This document shows, in pieces, positions 1-15,823 of a stretch of 64,000 nt of DNA. Origin of the DNA: Diaporthe sp. PMI_573 (taxonomy: Eukaryota; Ascomycota; Sordariomycetes; Diaporthales; Diaporthaceae); the NCBI GenBank assembly GCA_021399435.1, contig JAJTUP010000014.1, positions 1,353,947 through 1,417,946 on the forward strand, read 5' to 3'. Every line of letters begins with the position of its first letter. The first letter of the stretch is position 1. The notes below the pieces were generated by a model that worked only from the letters and a program-made list of their open reading frames with translations, did no database searches and had not been told where the DNA came from. Position numbers and translations under genes: made by a program.

Positions 1-201
1 CTCCCCAATAAGTCCGGACCCGTGAGAAGAGACATAGTTAGCTTGCGAGCCAGTCTTGCATCGCACGTTAAAAGGCTCAAGGACTGGTAGCAGGATGGGA
101 TATCTTCCAGTCAAAAGTGCTCGTCCCCTTTCATCCAAAAGACGACGCACACCCTCCATGTAGGAATTCAGACTTCATGGCCAAGCATCTTGCCATGAGA
201 C

Positions 202-1032
202 CTACTCAACATCAACAGCCACCTCCCTACCGGCCCCAGCAGCAACGAACAATATCCCAGCCCTCACAATCCCCTTCCAAACCTCAAGCTCAGCCTCGTC
301 CCTCGGCGCATAAACCATCATATACCCAAGCGGTATGCCAGCGACCCCGCTGAGCCGGTGCCTCTCCGCCCATCCCTTACGCGTTAGCTCCTCCGCGTCC
401 GCCAGGCTGACCGTGACATGCGAGCTCGCCTCCGGGTGCACATGAGCCAGCTCACCCTTACTTCCCTTCAGATACGCCGGCAGCTTAACCGCCGGGTCCA
501 ACCAGACCGCAGGCGTCCCGACGCCCTCGAGCCCAGACGGCTTGAGGGTAAGCACACCAGCGTTCCGCGCCGCGAGCTCGCCCAGGAAAGCCATCATGCG
601 CGCCCGCGTGTCCTCGCCCCCTTGCTGCGTCACCTGCCGCTGCGGCGCCACGTAACCGGGGACGTCGGGCCTTTCGCCCGCGCGCTGTGGCAGCGTCGGC
701 GAGGCGGCCAGGAACGGGGTTGTGCCGTGCGGCTCGTAGGGCTTCTGGTTGCGGGGCTTGCGGAACGGCGCGGGGTTCCGGGTGTCCCAGCTCGCGATGA
801 GCTGCAGCAGGCCCTGGATTGCCCACCCGAGGGGGTTGTAGGGCATGCCGCCGGGCCCCAGCGCCAGGTAGCCTCTGTAGCTCTTGAGGGCGTATGAGGC
901 TGTTGGGAGGGACAGTGCGAGGGCTACCACGAGGGCTGTCATGGTCCGCGGGTTGTTCTGCAGGGCTGGCGGGATGGTGATGTTGTGGCTGCGGAGCCGG
1001 GCCGCGAGGGCGGAGATGCTGTTGGAGGCCAT
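202..1032 (-). CDS. Luciferase-domain (DUF5519-like) protein
   Basis: This is a single-exon reading frame of 276 codons. The ATG at 1032 is chosen because the protein there opens with a normal N-terminus; an in-frame start at 1167 would add 45 residues unlike the family. A hydrophobic stretch around residues 30-50 could be a signal anchor. The conserved part is the C-terminal third. It has the H-V-H-P motif, the 'KGWAERH' segment and a 'VYAPRDEAELEVWK' segment, which I recognise from the fungal family annotated as luciferase domain (DUF5519). The biochemical function of that family is not established, and the name does not imply light emission. Nothing in the neighbourhood (a histidine kinase on the same strand about 950 bp upstream) points to a pathway. 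I am confident that it is a gene and moderately confident of the family. Confidence 0.78.
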   Translation of the reverse strand: MASNSISALAARLRSHNITIPPALQNNPRTMTALVVALALSLPTASYALKSYRGYLALGPGGMPYNPLGWAIQGLLQLIASWDTRNPAPFRKPRNQKPYEPHGTTPFLAASPTLPQRAGERPDVPGYVAPQRQVTQQGGEDTRARMMAFLGELAARNAGVLTLKPSGLEGVGTPAVWLDPAVKLPAYLKGSKGELAHVHPEASSHVTVSLADAEELTRKGWAERHRLSGVAGIPLGYMMVYAPRDEAELEVWKGIVRAGILFVAAGAGREVAVDVE

Positions 1033-1985
1033 GATGGCTTTGACTCCTGGGGGCCTGGTAGGACTGCAGTGATGAATTGCAGTGATGGTGTTGATCACCT
1101 TGTAGGTGAGGACGTCAAATTGAAAGGCGATGCTGTGGTTACCGGCAGAAGTCGCGTGGCGTTTCAAAGGCGGAGGGGACTAAGGACGCGGGGAATGTTC
1201 AATACGTTCAATGTGCAAGTGAAGTCCTTTGGACTGCTCATCGACCCACCAGATTTGACGCGTAGGGTGAGCGAAACTCCAAGGATCGGAAAGTCATTCT
1301 ATTTGCTGTTGTCACTAGTGCTCAACCCAATATATCCATTCAGAAGCTAGGTGCATGTCACATTTCCGTGACTCCTTTTCCACATCGTGCGTGTTCTTCT
1401 CCAACCCGACAGACCGCACGCAACCTGGGGACTTGCAACGCATGTCACACACCGTGTGATCTCATTGTAGTACGTTCAAGTAAATAACACATGTATGAAC
1501 AGACAAATGTGGTATCTATTATAAGCTGCCCAACCAGAACCTCCAGACCCCAAGTAATTATTTTTTTCCCTCGCGCCGCTTCTATATACATAGTAACTGA
1601 TGCATTTACAAAGCCAGGCTCGCGAGGCTCCCGTATATAAATCCTCGTCAAAGCTCAGCCATGGTCTATTCCCCTTCCCGAGATGGTGAGAAAACAAAGG
1701 TAAAGCAAGAGAAGGTACGATGCTTGTTGTCCTAAGATGCCGACCAAAGGCTGAAATGACAAACAAAGCATAAATCATATCCCAGTCGTAACCTGAGCGA
1801 GACTGTGTGCATGCATGCCACAGCCAGCACCCAGGCGCTGACACCATTACAAAATAAAAATCAACCATAGACGCCATGCTATGTGTAACAGACAGAGCGG
1901 ACCGAGATCCTTTCCTCACATTAGGTGCCTCGCCATGGTCACGCGCTCCATTTCATCTCGGCACCTCGACGGAGCGAACCGTTCT
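1033..1985. other. Intergenic: no gene seen
   Basis: About 950 bp separate the stop of the histidine kinase from the start of the luciferase-domain gene; both genes are on the minus strand. The stretch should hold the kinase 3' UTR and the promoter of the downstream gene. Frames of up to 147 codons occur but have no family signature, and I see no RNA gene. Confidence 0.5.
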
Positions 1986-6800
<4,815 letters not shown>

Positions 6801-9561
6801 GACGGGGCGCGGGCCGGCATGAGTGCTGGTCAGCCCGGGGTGTCAACGGCGACCTATCGAGTTACCGAAGGAGAAAGACGTGGCTCCTGGAGGGAATAAG
6901 GATCGTCACTGCATAAGACCAAGCGGTACTTGATCTGCAAAACAGAAGGATCCGATGAGGAAGAACATGCAAATTCAGTTGCAGGGAGAAAGAAGACGGG
7001 AGGTCGTGATACCCGTCTTAGCGATGCGGTCTAGGCCCGGCCAAGAAATGCCCACGGTCCCGGAGCTGACCTAGGATCAACAGACTAGTAGTTGGGCTGG
7101 TGGTGGAAGTCTCAACCGCACACTACCTCGGGGAGCTGGGACAGGCGGCGGGTTGCGGAGTGAAACAAACGAGCTTAGAGTTGCCCAAGGCCGGATATCT
7201 AATTCTTTGTCAGATCAAAAGAACTGTGAGCTGAAGGCAGCAGTCAGGCAGGAAAGCTGGCAGCAGGGACGGGAGAGGGTAGAGTTGGTGGATAGGAGCC
7301 CTGGAGCATTGCCAGCAGCTTCTCCTGGTTAGCAGGTGTGCTGGCGCAGGCTGGCACTGACAATATCAACAAAGGTATGACGAATGGTGGCGGTGGGAGG
7401 AGCCGGTGCGCTTGTTCCCAGTCACTGCGAAATGAGGGAAGGGAAGAAAGTCGGGCAGAAGTAAGACAAGAAGAACAGAAACAACGAGCATACGAGCCGC
7501 GCTAGAGCTCGACTTAGTGGACTAGATGACCTGCAGTACTCCGTGCCTAGGTACCGCTACGCACGAGGTCGTTGGCATGGGCATGGCGTGGCAGGGCAAG
7601 ATATGGATGGCATGGCACGGTACGGTCTGACGGCACGGCAGGATAGGTCTGGACTAGACTCTCACCACGAGTCCAGTCCACTTCAGGTCTGCATAGTAGC
7701 GGCGAGCGTCAATGGCCACCACGAGTTGCGTCATCTGTCACCGTGGTCGTCGTTCGCCCATCGACAGCCGAGCCGAAGGGCAGGGCGAATCAAGGCACAA
7801 GCGAAGCAAGAAGGCCAGAAACTGGCCTGAAGAGACGCCTTAAGTGAAATAAAGTTTCTGAATTCCCGAATGTGGGCACGGGATCCGCAGTGGTCTCTCT
7901 TAGCCGCGTCCGCGTCACTGTGTATACAGACGGTACGGCACAGAGTTAAGACAAGCAGGCAATACGTTGTCTGCGGACAGCCCTGAAATCCCAAGTTTTT
8001 TTCTGCTGCGAGGGCACAGACAATGAAGTTTGAGAACTATGATGTCGAATGGGACTCTGTTGAACTCAACAGACAATTTGTGTCCGGAAGCGTCGTATGA
8101 CAATGACATGGCCTGGGCTACTGGTGCCATCCGGGACCTCGCTAGATCGTGCGGACTGTCATGAGGAATGATATGCAGGCGATATGTGAGATCCTGGATG
8201 TCTCCCGTGCGCTGCAGAAGTAGGGGTCCTGCATCGTTCAGGGTAGCTGTGAGGGACGCGAAGGCTGGACGGGCAGGCCCAGACCTCCAGGGGCTTGTCA
8301 GAACGAGGGCTGATCGTCGGTTGCACCAACTTTTTGACAACACCCACACGGAACAGGACAGGGTCTTGCTGATCTGGCGCTCGCGAAGGAACCTCCTATG
8401 ACGACCAGATGTACAATATCTGTTCTGGATCACCAGCCACTTCACCACGAGAATTATGACGACCACTCGTCACCTCCTCTCCCGCATTCTGTACTTGGGT
8501 ACCTAGGCCCAACGGGCTGGACGCACGGTGATATGCAGTGCAGTGCAGTGCGACCACAAGACCCGCCGTTGCTGTTGCCGCGTAGTAGGTGCTTCAGTAC
8601 AAGACATACGCAGGACGCCCAGCTGCTGAGCTTCATCAGTGCTGTAAGCCTGTGACCGGCTAATGCTCAATTGCATCAAAACAGTGAGATGTGCAGGTCG
8701 CGGTACGGGCCCAAAACCGGCAGATCGGCGATCCTTGCCAAGACAGGCTACAGTCTCAAGTCCCCTGTGGCCTGGCGCCGGACAGGGAGAGCCCAGCAGC
8801 GAGTTTGGCCCTCCAGCCCTTGAGGTTCTCGGCCAGCAGGCCAGCGCCAAGGTGTTTCTGCATCGGAGATCTGCAGAATGCCATCCCGCGGCGACATCTG
8901 TATTGTACACTAGGTACCACATTGCCGTCTGACCGTCGCCGTTGCCCCTGGGTAATAGAAACGACGTCATGCTGAGATAAGCCTGATGGGTGCTGGGGTA
9001 CACCATGTTTTGACGCCGTCTGCCTCTGCCGAAGAGGCCGGCCACTAGATGGTTCTAAGGACGTGTGGGTAGCACCTCGATCGGGCTGGATGAGACGGCA
9101 GTTCGTAGGGATCGTGGCCTCCCCCCTGCCTGCGTGGCATTTGTCGCGGGGTTGATTTTGTAGGCCGCGATGACTGCACTGGCTTTCCGATGACGACAGT
9201 TGATGACGGCTTTTTTCAGCCCTCCACCTGGAGAATGTTGCTGACAGGCACAGGAACCTGCTATGTATGTACCTGCGCGACCAGGTGGGTATTTCATCCC
9301 CACACGCAAGACGTACAGGTAGACAAAAGTATACGGTGTGCTCGTACCCGTACCGATGCTGCAGCGTGGGCACCGAGAATCAGTCGACTTCTGGAGATAT
9401 CCCGAGGTTGTGGAATTGCACGTTGGTCCAGAAGCAGAAGGTGTAACATTGCTGTCAGATCTTGAGGTCCCGGTAGAGCCCTGCAGCCACGCAGCCCGCC
9501 GACGTGCACGTAAACTCCTGACATGCTCGTGATAGCATTGCACACATGTACACCAAACAGA
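6801..9561. other. Long intergenic stretch, no gene supported
   Basis: About 2.8 kb lie between the kinase start and the stop of the Wss1-like gene. Frames of up to 205 codons are present on both strands, but none shows a family motif, a credible exon series or a coding-like composition. The first several hundred bases are presumably the kinase promoter and leader. Short palindromic TACCTAGG-type motifs occur near 7545 and 8500. I see no tRNA. Confidence 0.5.
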
Positions 9562-11076
9562 TCAAGCAGAGCTCTCCTTCACATTGCCACAGTTCCCACA
9601 ACTCCACCACTGCCGCTCGACGACGGTTCCACACCGCGAGCATTCCCAAAATGCCGGGCCGCTTGACGCAGCGGGAGGTTTGCTACTCGCACCACTACTG
9701 CTGTTCCTGAAGGACACCATTCTCGAATGGCTCAGGTCAGAACTACTCAAGGGACGACCAGGTCGACCGACAGCTCTCGCTGTCGCGGGTGTGGTTCGAG
9801 GCCGCTTCGATGATCTTTGGTCTGTTTGCCTGCGGTGCACGCCTGCTGGCCTGGCGGTGCCACAAGCATCACAAGCTGGATGGGTGAGCGGGTTCAACAG
9901 GGTACAAGTACCACATGCCCACTCCTCTGTCGGAAGTGGAGCATCTGGGCCACCCGTCGGGGTTGGCCTGTCAGCGCCGCAGGCATCGCAGCTGAGGCAG
10001 CTCGGGGGATTATGCAGAGTACACGTTCCGCATGTCCATCCGCTCGTCGCATGAGTGGTTCCGGGTGTTACCTTGGCTGGCTCGGAAGGATTCGAGCCTC
10101 CAGAGTCGGGCGGTCGCGACCATACTGGTACCGGTGGCGGCGTGCTCGTGCTTGGTCCACTACTAGAAGCTGGGTAAAACGCACCACCGCCATTTCCGCT
10201 TGGGGTGTGTGCACTCGGAGGGATGTAATTGTCGCCATGCTTCTTCTTCTCATCCTCTTGTACCAGCTCCCACAATGCCTGGGCGATGGCCGCCTCGTTG
10301 GCAGCATCCTCCTCCGCCTGAGTCCTGAAACCATTCTTGGTTGCGGTCTCTGACAGGGTCTGAATCTCCTTGTCTGTGAAATTGGTGCTCCCACAACCTC
10401 GGTCTACCGTGTTACGGCGCTCCACCGCACCCGTGATGACTTTCCGTATGTCTTGGCCGCGTTGAATGGGTGCTCCGCCCAGTCTCTGGCCAGATCCTCT
10501 CTCTCGGGTGGCCTGTTGGGAACGTTGCTCGGCAGCTGCACGAGCAAGCCTCCTTGCCTCCTGCATCGGAACTCTGCCGCCACCTCCGAGTTTATGTCCC
10601 TTACTGAGGAAGCCCTCGCCGGTATAGCCCTTCATGAGCAGGCCCTCGTGCTCGTCTCGAAGCTGGTCCCAAAGCGCATGGAATTTCCCGTCGTGTGGGC
10701 CGTGTACGATGTGGCAGAGTTCATGAAGCATCGTGTCGGTGACTTGCTCGATGGGGAGGAACTGGGTCCTGTCGCCTGGGTAGCGAAGCCGTAAGAGGAT
10801 CCTCTGGCCCCTGTTCACGTTCAGTCCTGTTGTTGTAAGGAATTAGTAGGAGGCAGAGAGCATTGTTGAAGGCAGTGAGTATATCGTACCGAGCAGATTG
10901 TGCTGGTCAGGGTAGAATTCACTGAGCTCTGATACCTTCCAGCCTCTGGCCCTCATGATGGGTTTCACCAGGGAGGCAATCTTCTTGAGCGTCCGAAGAG
11001 CGTCATCCGGCCGTGGTAGGTCCTTCAGGTGTGTGTAGGACAGCACCAAGGCGTCAAGTTCCCTTTGTTCAACCAT
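9562..11076 (-). CDS. WSS1: Wss1-like WLM metalloprotease
   Basis: The family consists of SUMO-linked zinc proteases that degrade proteins crosslinked to DNA. Two exons (11076-10890 and 10826-9562; intron 63 nt, GTACGA...ACAG) encode 483 residues. The WLM domain fills roughly residues 1-190. Its zinc/catalytic motif 'HELCH' (His97, Glu98, His101) continues into the diagnostic 'VHGPHDGKFHALWDQL'. A charged linker follows, then two RanBP2-type zinc fingers ('WTCGTCTLHNPPSCLSCDAC' and 'WACGTCTLLNPLTHPACDAC') and a third C-terminal Cys pair set ('FWECSRCG', 'WWSCGNCG'). This domain order matches fungal Wss1 homologues, which carry zinc fingers where yeast Wss1 has SUMO and Cdc48 contact motifs. 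The start is the first ATG of exon 1, immediately ahead of a typical WLM N-terminus. The family assignment is strong; the substrate is inferred. Confidence 0.92.
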
Positions 11077-13446
11077 GGCGACGTCGTGTGAGTGCGACCG
11101 TGGTCAGGGTCGAGATGGGACCGGGCAGCGCGGCGCAAACCTCGGACGGACCGGTCGTTGCGGGACTGAGAAATAGGATGCGCGAAGACATGGAGGAAAC
11201 GATCACGCGCGGGAAGTCAGGCATTCGTGGCGGAACGAAAGCCCAGCCATGCGGCTTCTAGAACCGTGTGGAAGGGATTCATAAGTAATCAACACCGCGG
11301 ACGTGGCGCTTTGAAGTGAAAAGTCACTGTCACTGGCATCACGACCGTCCGGAGGTCAGCAAGGGCGACGCGTAAAGTGACTTGCTGCCTACCCGCTTCG
11401 ACAATTCTCAGACCCAAGTGGAAGGAGGGGGCAGGGGTTGGAGGTTTCCGGACACCCCCCACCACCCCCACCTGGACCATTCACTTACACAGTGTAGGCC
11501 AGCCAAATCCCACAACCCCCTCCCCCCTCCCCCCCCACTGCAAATACCAAGCTCATGTTAGGGTTCAAACCGACCTCCAGATGTCCAGATGGTGAAGCCC
11601 ACCATCTGGGCACTTTTTTTCTATCTCCCTAGGTATTCCAGTTCTACTACAATAAAGCCTCTCGTCACCTTGCTTCTGCTCTTGATCAGATCACGGATTT
11701 CGTGAACTGGGATTGTTCGCCCACGGTCCAACTGCTGTCCATCACAGGACTGCACTTCTAGAATTCGCATTTAACGCATGCGCATACACAGTACCATCGA
11801 CATCGGTTTGGGTTTCATGAGCCTCCACCATCCCCGTTATCACGTACCCAGGGCGAGGGCTGGTCCCAGGTTTTGTCCCACGACGCGCCTCACATGCAAC
11901 TACTGAGCACCCGGCAACTTGGGCTCGATGGGTCGCTTCGGCTGAGGCCTGTTGTACAATCAGCATTCCCACATGCGAAATAGACATGTAAACCTGTAGG
12001 AATCCTGGAAGTGCTGATGAGGATTTCATCAGCACATGTGTCCTTCGATAGGGATTCCAGAGCCAAGGGACTTCCACCTTCCGAGCTGATCGTCACACTG
12101 AAACGGGGTGTGTCTGCGGCCCCACATTCACAGGCGAGACCTCGCATCGCGAGTCGCTCTGTCAAAATGAGAGGGCAGGAGAGCTTGCAGAGTGAAATGA
12201 GAGATCGAAAGAGTGCTCGATGAGAGACTGTCAGCGGCTATTCTTTTGGAAAGCCAGGGCGAATGCCCCAGCGCAGGTCAGACTGCGATGGCCGAGGAGG
12301 TCTGAAGCAGGGGCATGCTTTTGATCCGAGCAATCTAACCAAGCAGCCGTCAAGGTTATTGTGCCTGTGCCCTCCTTCCTGTTTCGGCCACTTACACGCA
12401 GGAGCGGCGGCCAGCAAGGCCGTCACAATCACTCACGCTGTGAACGCCTACCAGCACTCGGATAGTCTCCACAGTCTGATGCTGTCCAATGTTGAGGAAC
12501 AAGACTTCAGACCGTCGAGATGCCATCTCAAGCCTCGGCGGGCTGTGGTATAAGCTTCTTTCAAGCTTTGTTTCATCTTGACAGGCCTACTATGCCAGGC
12601 GCATAGCACGCAGGCCGCAATTGGAGAATCAACCAATGACGGCCGACTCCCGTCATGCCTGACCCAGCTCTTCGTCTCCTTTCGTCTCATCATCGACAGC
12701 TTTAATGCGGCTCCCATCTGACGAGGGAACGAACGTAACTGATTCAGCCGCCAACACGTCGCGAACCTTCTTGCACCTCACAATCATCAAAGATGGAATA
12801 GTCTGCAAAGGGTTTGAATTACAGTTAGGTTGGCTTCTCTCCCGTGCGGGAGACCCGAGCGGGAAGCGATCTCAGCACCAGCAGGATGGGAGGGGATGGA
12901 TGGCTGTCACAGGTTCCCTTGAATGATCTTCTTGAACGCCGTCTCGCGATCCCAGCAGGGAAGCAGCCCTGCCCATGCTCCCACCACCTATGCCGCTTGG
13001 TTCCTGCCCAGTAGTGGTGTGAAATCACGACAGAACCTTGGCCACCTGCACCTCGGGATCTACCTCCTCAAACACCTCTTTGATACTATTTCTCTTGGTA
13101 TCTTGCGCGTACCTTCGCTGTGACAGGCGGGCGGAGCCTCCACCCTACCCTCTCGAGAAAGCAAGCGCTGGATCGCGAGTCAATGGGGAGGTCAAGAAGC
13201 GAGCTATGCATAATCATGAGTGTTTATACCCCCTTCGCGGCGTTCGGCAGACTAGGTTCGGCCAGAAGCTTTTTGCCTACTTCCTATCTCCCAATCTTTT
13301 TCTCTCTCTCTTCACCATCGACCCGTCTTGATTAGCAGGTGCTATCTGTCGCTCTCTTCTTCATAAAATTTCCGCCTGGGTGCGCCCTTTTGCTCTTTGA
13401 TTTCTCTCAGTGGATCTGGTATCTTCTTTATTTCCGGGTATCCAAC
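11077..13446. other. Divergent intergenic region, no gene supported
   Basis: About 2.4 kb separate the divergent Wss1-like and aspartic protease genes. The interval holds a C-rich tract with G-quadruplex potential on the minus strand (11509-11536). It also has a pyrimidine-rich leader with CTCTTCTT-type blocks just before the protease start. Frames of 60-110 codons occur, none recognisable. Confidence 0.5.
11509..11536 (-). other. G-quadruplex-forming motif
   Basis: Read on the minus strand, this is four G runs of 8, 6, 5 and 3 separated by loops of 1, 1 and 4 nt, a strong canonical quadruplex pattern. It lies about 430 bp upstream of the Wss1-like start codon, on that gene's coding strand. 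A further C-rich stretch (11453-11472) adds more G runs. Formation and function are not shown. Confidence 0.6.
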
Positions 13447-15167
13447 ATGAAGTACCTTAGCGTTGCGGCCCTTGCGGTGGGTCTGGCGAACGCCGCGCCG
13501 GCCAAGCAGCCATCCGCCTTCGAGGGCTTGGTTTCAAAGACAGCTGAAGAAGTCTCCGACTTTGAGGTCCAAGTCCTTGGCGGTATGACCCTCCGGGCGC
13601 CACAGGTGTACAACACAAACTTCATACAGATGAAGCGTGGGCCTAGGGCTTATGTCCAATCGCTCCGGAAGTATTCTGCGTTTGGGGCCACCATACCTCC
13701 GAACCTGCTCCAGATAATCGACGAGATCCTGGGAGAACTCGGCCTGGGCGACCTGCTAGGCGATGGCACTGGCACTGGCACTGGTACAGGTACAGGTACT
13801 GGCACTGGTGCTGGTGCTGGCCAAGGCAACGGGGGCAATGGAGGAAGCGGGTCCGGAGGGCGGCAGGGTGGTAACGGCACCCAAAGCGGTGGCGGTTCAG
13901 GCCGAGGAGGTGGCGGCAATGGCGGAGGAAGAGGAAGTGGTGGCGGCAACGGGACGACCCCGAGCAACGGGACCGCAAGCGGCCCAGGTCAAGGTGCGTT
14001 CTTGTGTGATGTGATGTGTCGTCCCTCTCTAACACCTACGCAGGAGAGGTTGCCGCTGTTCCTCAGATGTTCGACAGCGAGTACTTGGCGGCGGTGCAAA
14101 TCGGAACACCACCGCAGGATGTCACACTCAACTTTGATACCGGGTCCTCAGATCTATGGGTCTTCAGCAGTGACACACCGCCGGCTCAGGTTTCTGGGCA
14201 GAAGATATATACCCCTGGCCAGAGCTCGACTTCGCAAGCCGTCGATGGCGCGAGCTGGACAATCACTTACGGAGACGGGAGCGGTGCGTCCGGGATTGTA
14301 TACACCGATGTCGTGACTGTAGGGGGCGTTAGTGTTCCGAACCAGGCCGTGGAGGCCGCGACGAGGGTGGCCGGCAGCTTCAGCCAGGACGCTGCTTCGT
14401 CGGGGCTGCTGGGGCTTGCTATGGACTCCAGTGAGTAGCACTCCTCAGTGTGTTTACACTAAGGAGGGCACCATACTAACATGACCAAGTCAATACGGTT
14501 CAGCCTCGAGCTCAGAAGACCTTTTTCTCGAACGCAATGGCGGACCTTGCAATGCCCCTCTTTACGGCAAACCTGAAGCAGGGAGAACGTAAGGACCCCA
14601 CAGCAGCGAATGCAATGGATAGGCAGCGCTTGTTGCTAACACAGGTTGACAGCGGGTAACTACAACTTCGGATTTGTCGACCAGACTGAATTCACCGGAA
14701 ACATCAACTTCGTGCCCGTGAACGCTTCGCAGGGCTTCTGGGCCTTTCAGTCCGAGGGATTCTCCGTGGGCGACGGGCAGGCGCAGGACTTCTCGCACCA
14801 GGCCATTGCCGACACGGGCACGACGCTGATGCTGGTGCAGGACCAGATGGTAGAGGCGTACTACGCGCAGGTGCCGTCGGCGCAGAACAACGCACAGGTC
14901 GGCGGCTTCGTGTTCGACTGCAACGAGGAGCTGCCATCGCTCACGGCCAACATCGGCGGGTTCCAGGCCGTGATTCCGGGCAGTATCATCAAGTTCGCGC
15001 CCGCGGACACGGACTCGTTCGACACGGCGACCTCGTGCTTCGGGGGCATCCAGAGCAACACTGGCCTCCCCTTTGCGATATACGGGGACATCTTCCTCAA
15101 GGCCGCTTTCACTGTGTTTGACGGCGGGAACATGCGGATTGGGTTCGCTGCGAAGTCGGGCCAATGA
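13447..15167 (+). CDS. Secreted pepsin-like aspartic protease
   Basis: The family is A1 (aspergillopepsin/penicillopepsin type), secreted endopeptidases active at acid pH. Four exons (13447-13993, 14044-14430, 14490-14588, 14653-15167) give 515 residues. The ATG at 13447 opens a clean signal peptide ('[16 protein letters not shown]'). A propeptide follows to about residue 105, then an unusual Gly/Thr- and Gly/Asn-rich linker (about 107-182). The two-lobed catalytic domain has catalytic Asp214 in 'DTGSS' and Asp398 in 'DTGTT'. Family landmarks include 'YGDGSGASG', 'GLLGLAMDS' and '[13 protein letters not shown]'. The last acceptor is placed at TTGACAG because the alternative AG eight bases earlier brings in a stop. 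There is no C-terminal GPI-type hydrophobic tail. Neighbouring genes are not functionally linked. Confidence 0.92.
13765..13990 (+). repeat. Gly-Thr / Gly-Asn coding repeat
   Basis: Within exon 1 of the aspartic protease, GGCACT/GGTACA units repeat and are followed by GGN-rich, degenerate units encoding Gly-Asn-Gly-Ser runs. The tract probably varies in length between strains by slippage. Confidence 0.75.
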
Positions 15168-15823
15168 TCGAAGCCGGGGGCCAAGCGGACCTCTTTGTGC
15201 CCCGAATCACCACTTGCGCTGCTTCAAAGACGGCGTTGAGTAATAGATGGTTTGTGTGGCTGGAATGGCACTTTTGCATTAGAGTAGGTCTGCCCTGGGG
15301 GCAAGGTATGTATGTATATTTGTCTGTCATGTGTGCAACACGGCAGCTAGGCATCATGATGATTGTTAGTATCTAGTCTGAACTCCTTAGTATGTTGGTA
15401 CATCGTTAATTATCGGTCCGAGAGCGATGACTTCGACGGAGGTGGGGAGGGGGAGGTGGTGGTTGAGATGGGGCCGGCGGGGCCTTGTCTGCGTTGGCTG
15501 GGGTTGCCTGGCCAACACAGTCCCACCCAGGCGCCTCTCACCGTACTCCACAAATTCCAAGCTCGATTGTCAACATCAAAGCACAAGGTTCATGGCTGCC
15601 TGTCAACAAAGCGCGACTCCTTCCAAACAGGATCATTTGCGTTTTAGGTTGCTGCCTCTTCCCATTGTGTGCATCGCGTCGCGTAGCATTGCATTGCATG
15701 TTCAATATAATGCACTTTCTTCCCCGGATTTTCGATCACTGCACATAACCAATACTAACCCCAGCCCTTCCATCCACCCTTGTGCCGAGATCTAGCAAGC
15801 ACAGCACATCCAGGCAAGGCAGT
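15168..15823. other. Intergenic: protease 3' end and BRCT gene promoter
   Basis: The two same-strand genes are separated by 656 bp. There is no RNA gene and no recognisable short reading frame. The final 100 bp before 15824 are rich in C and A, as expected of a leader. Confidence 0.5.

Noticed and set aside
15782..15823. In-frame GTG start for the BRCT protein
   Set aside because: GTG is not expected to initiate here; the first ATG at 15824 has a good context.
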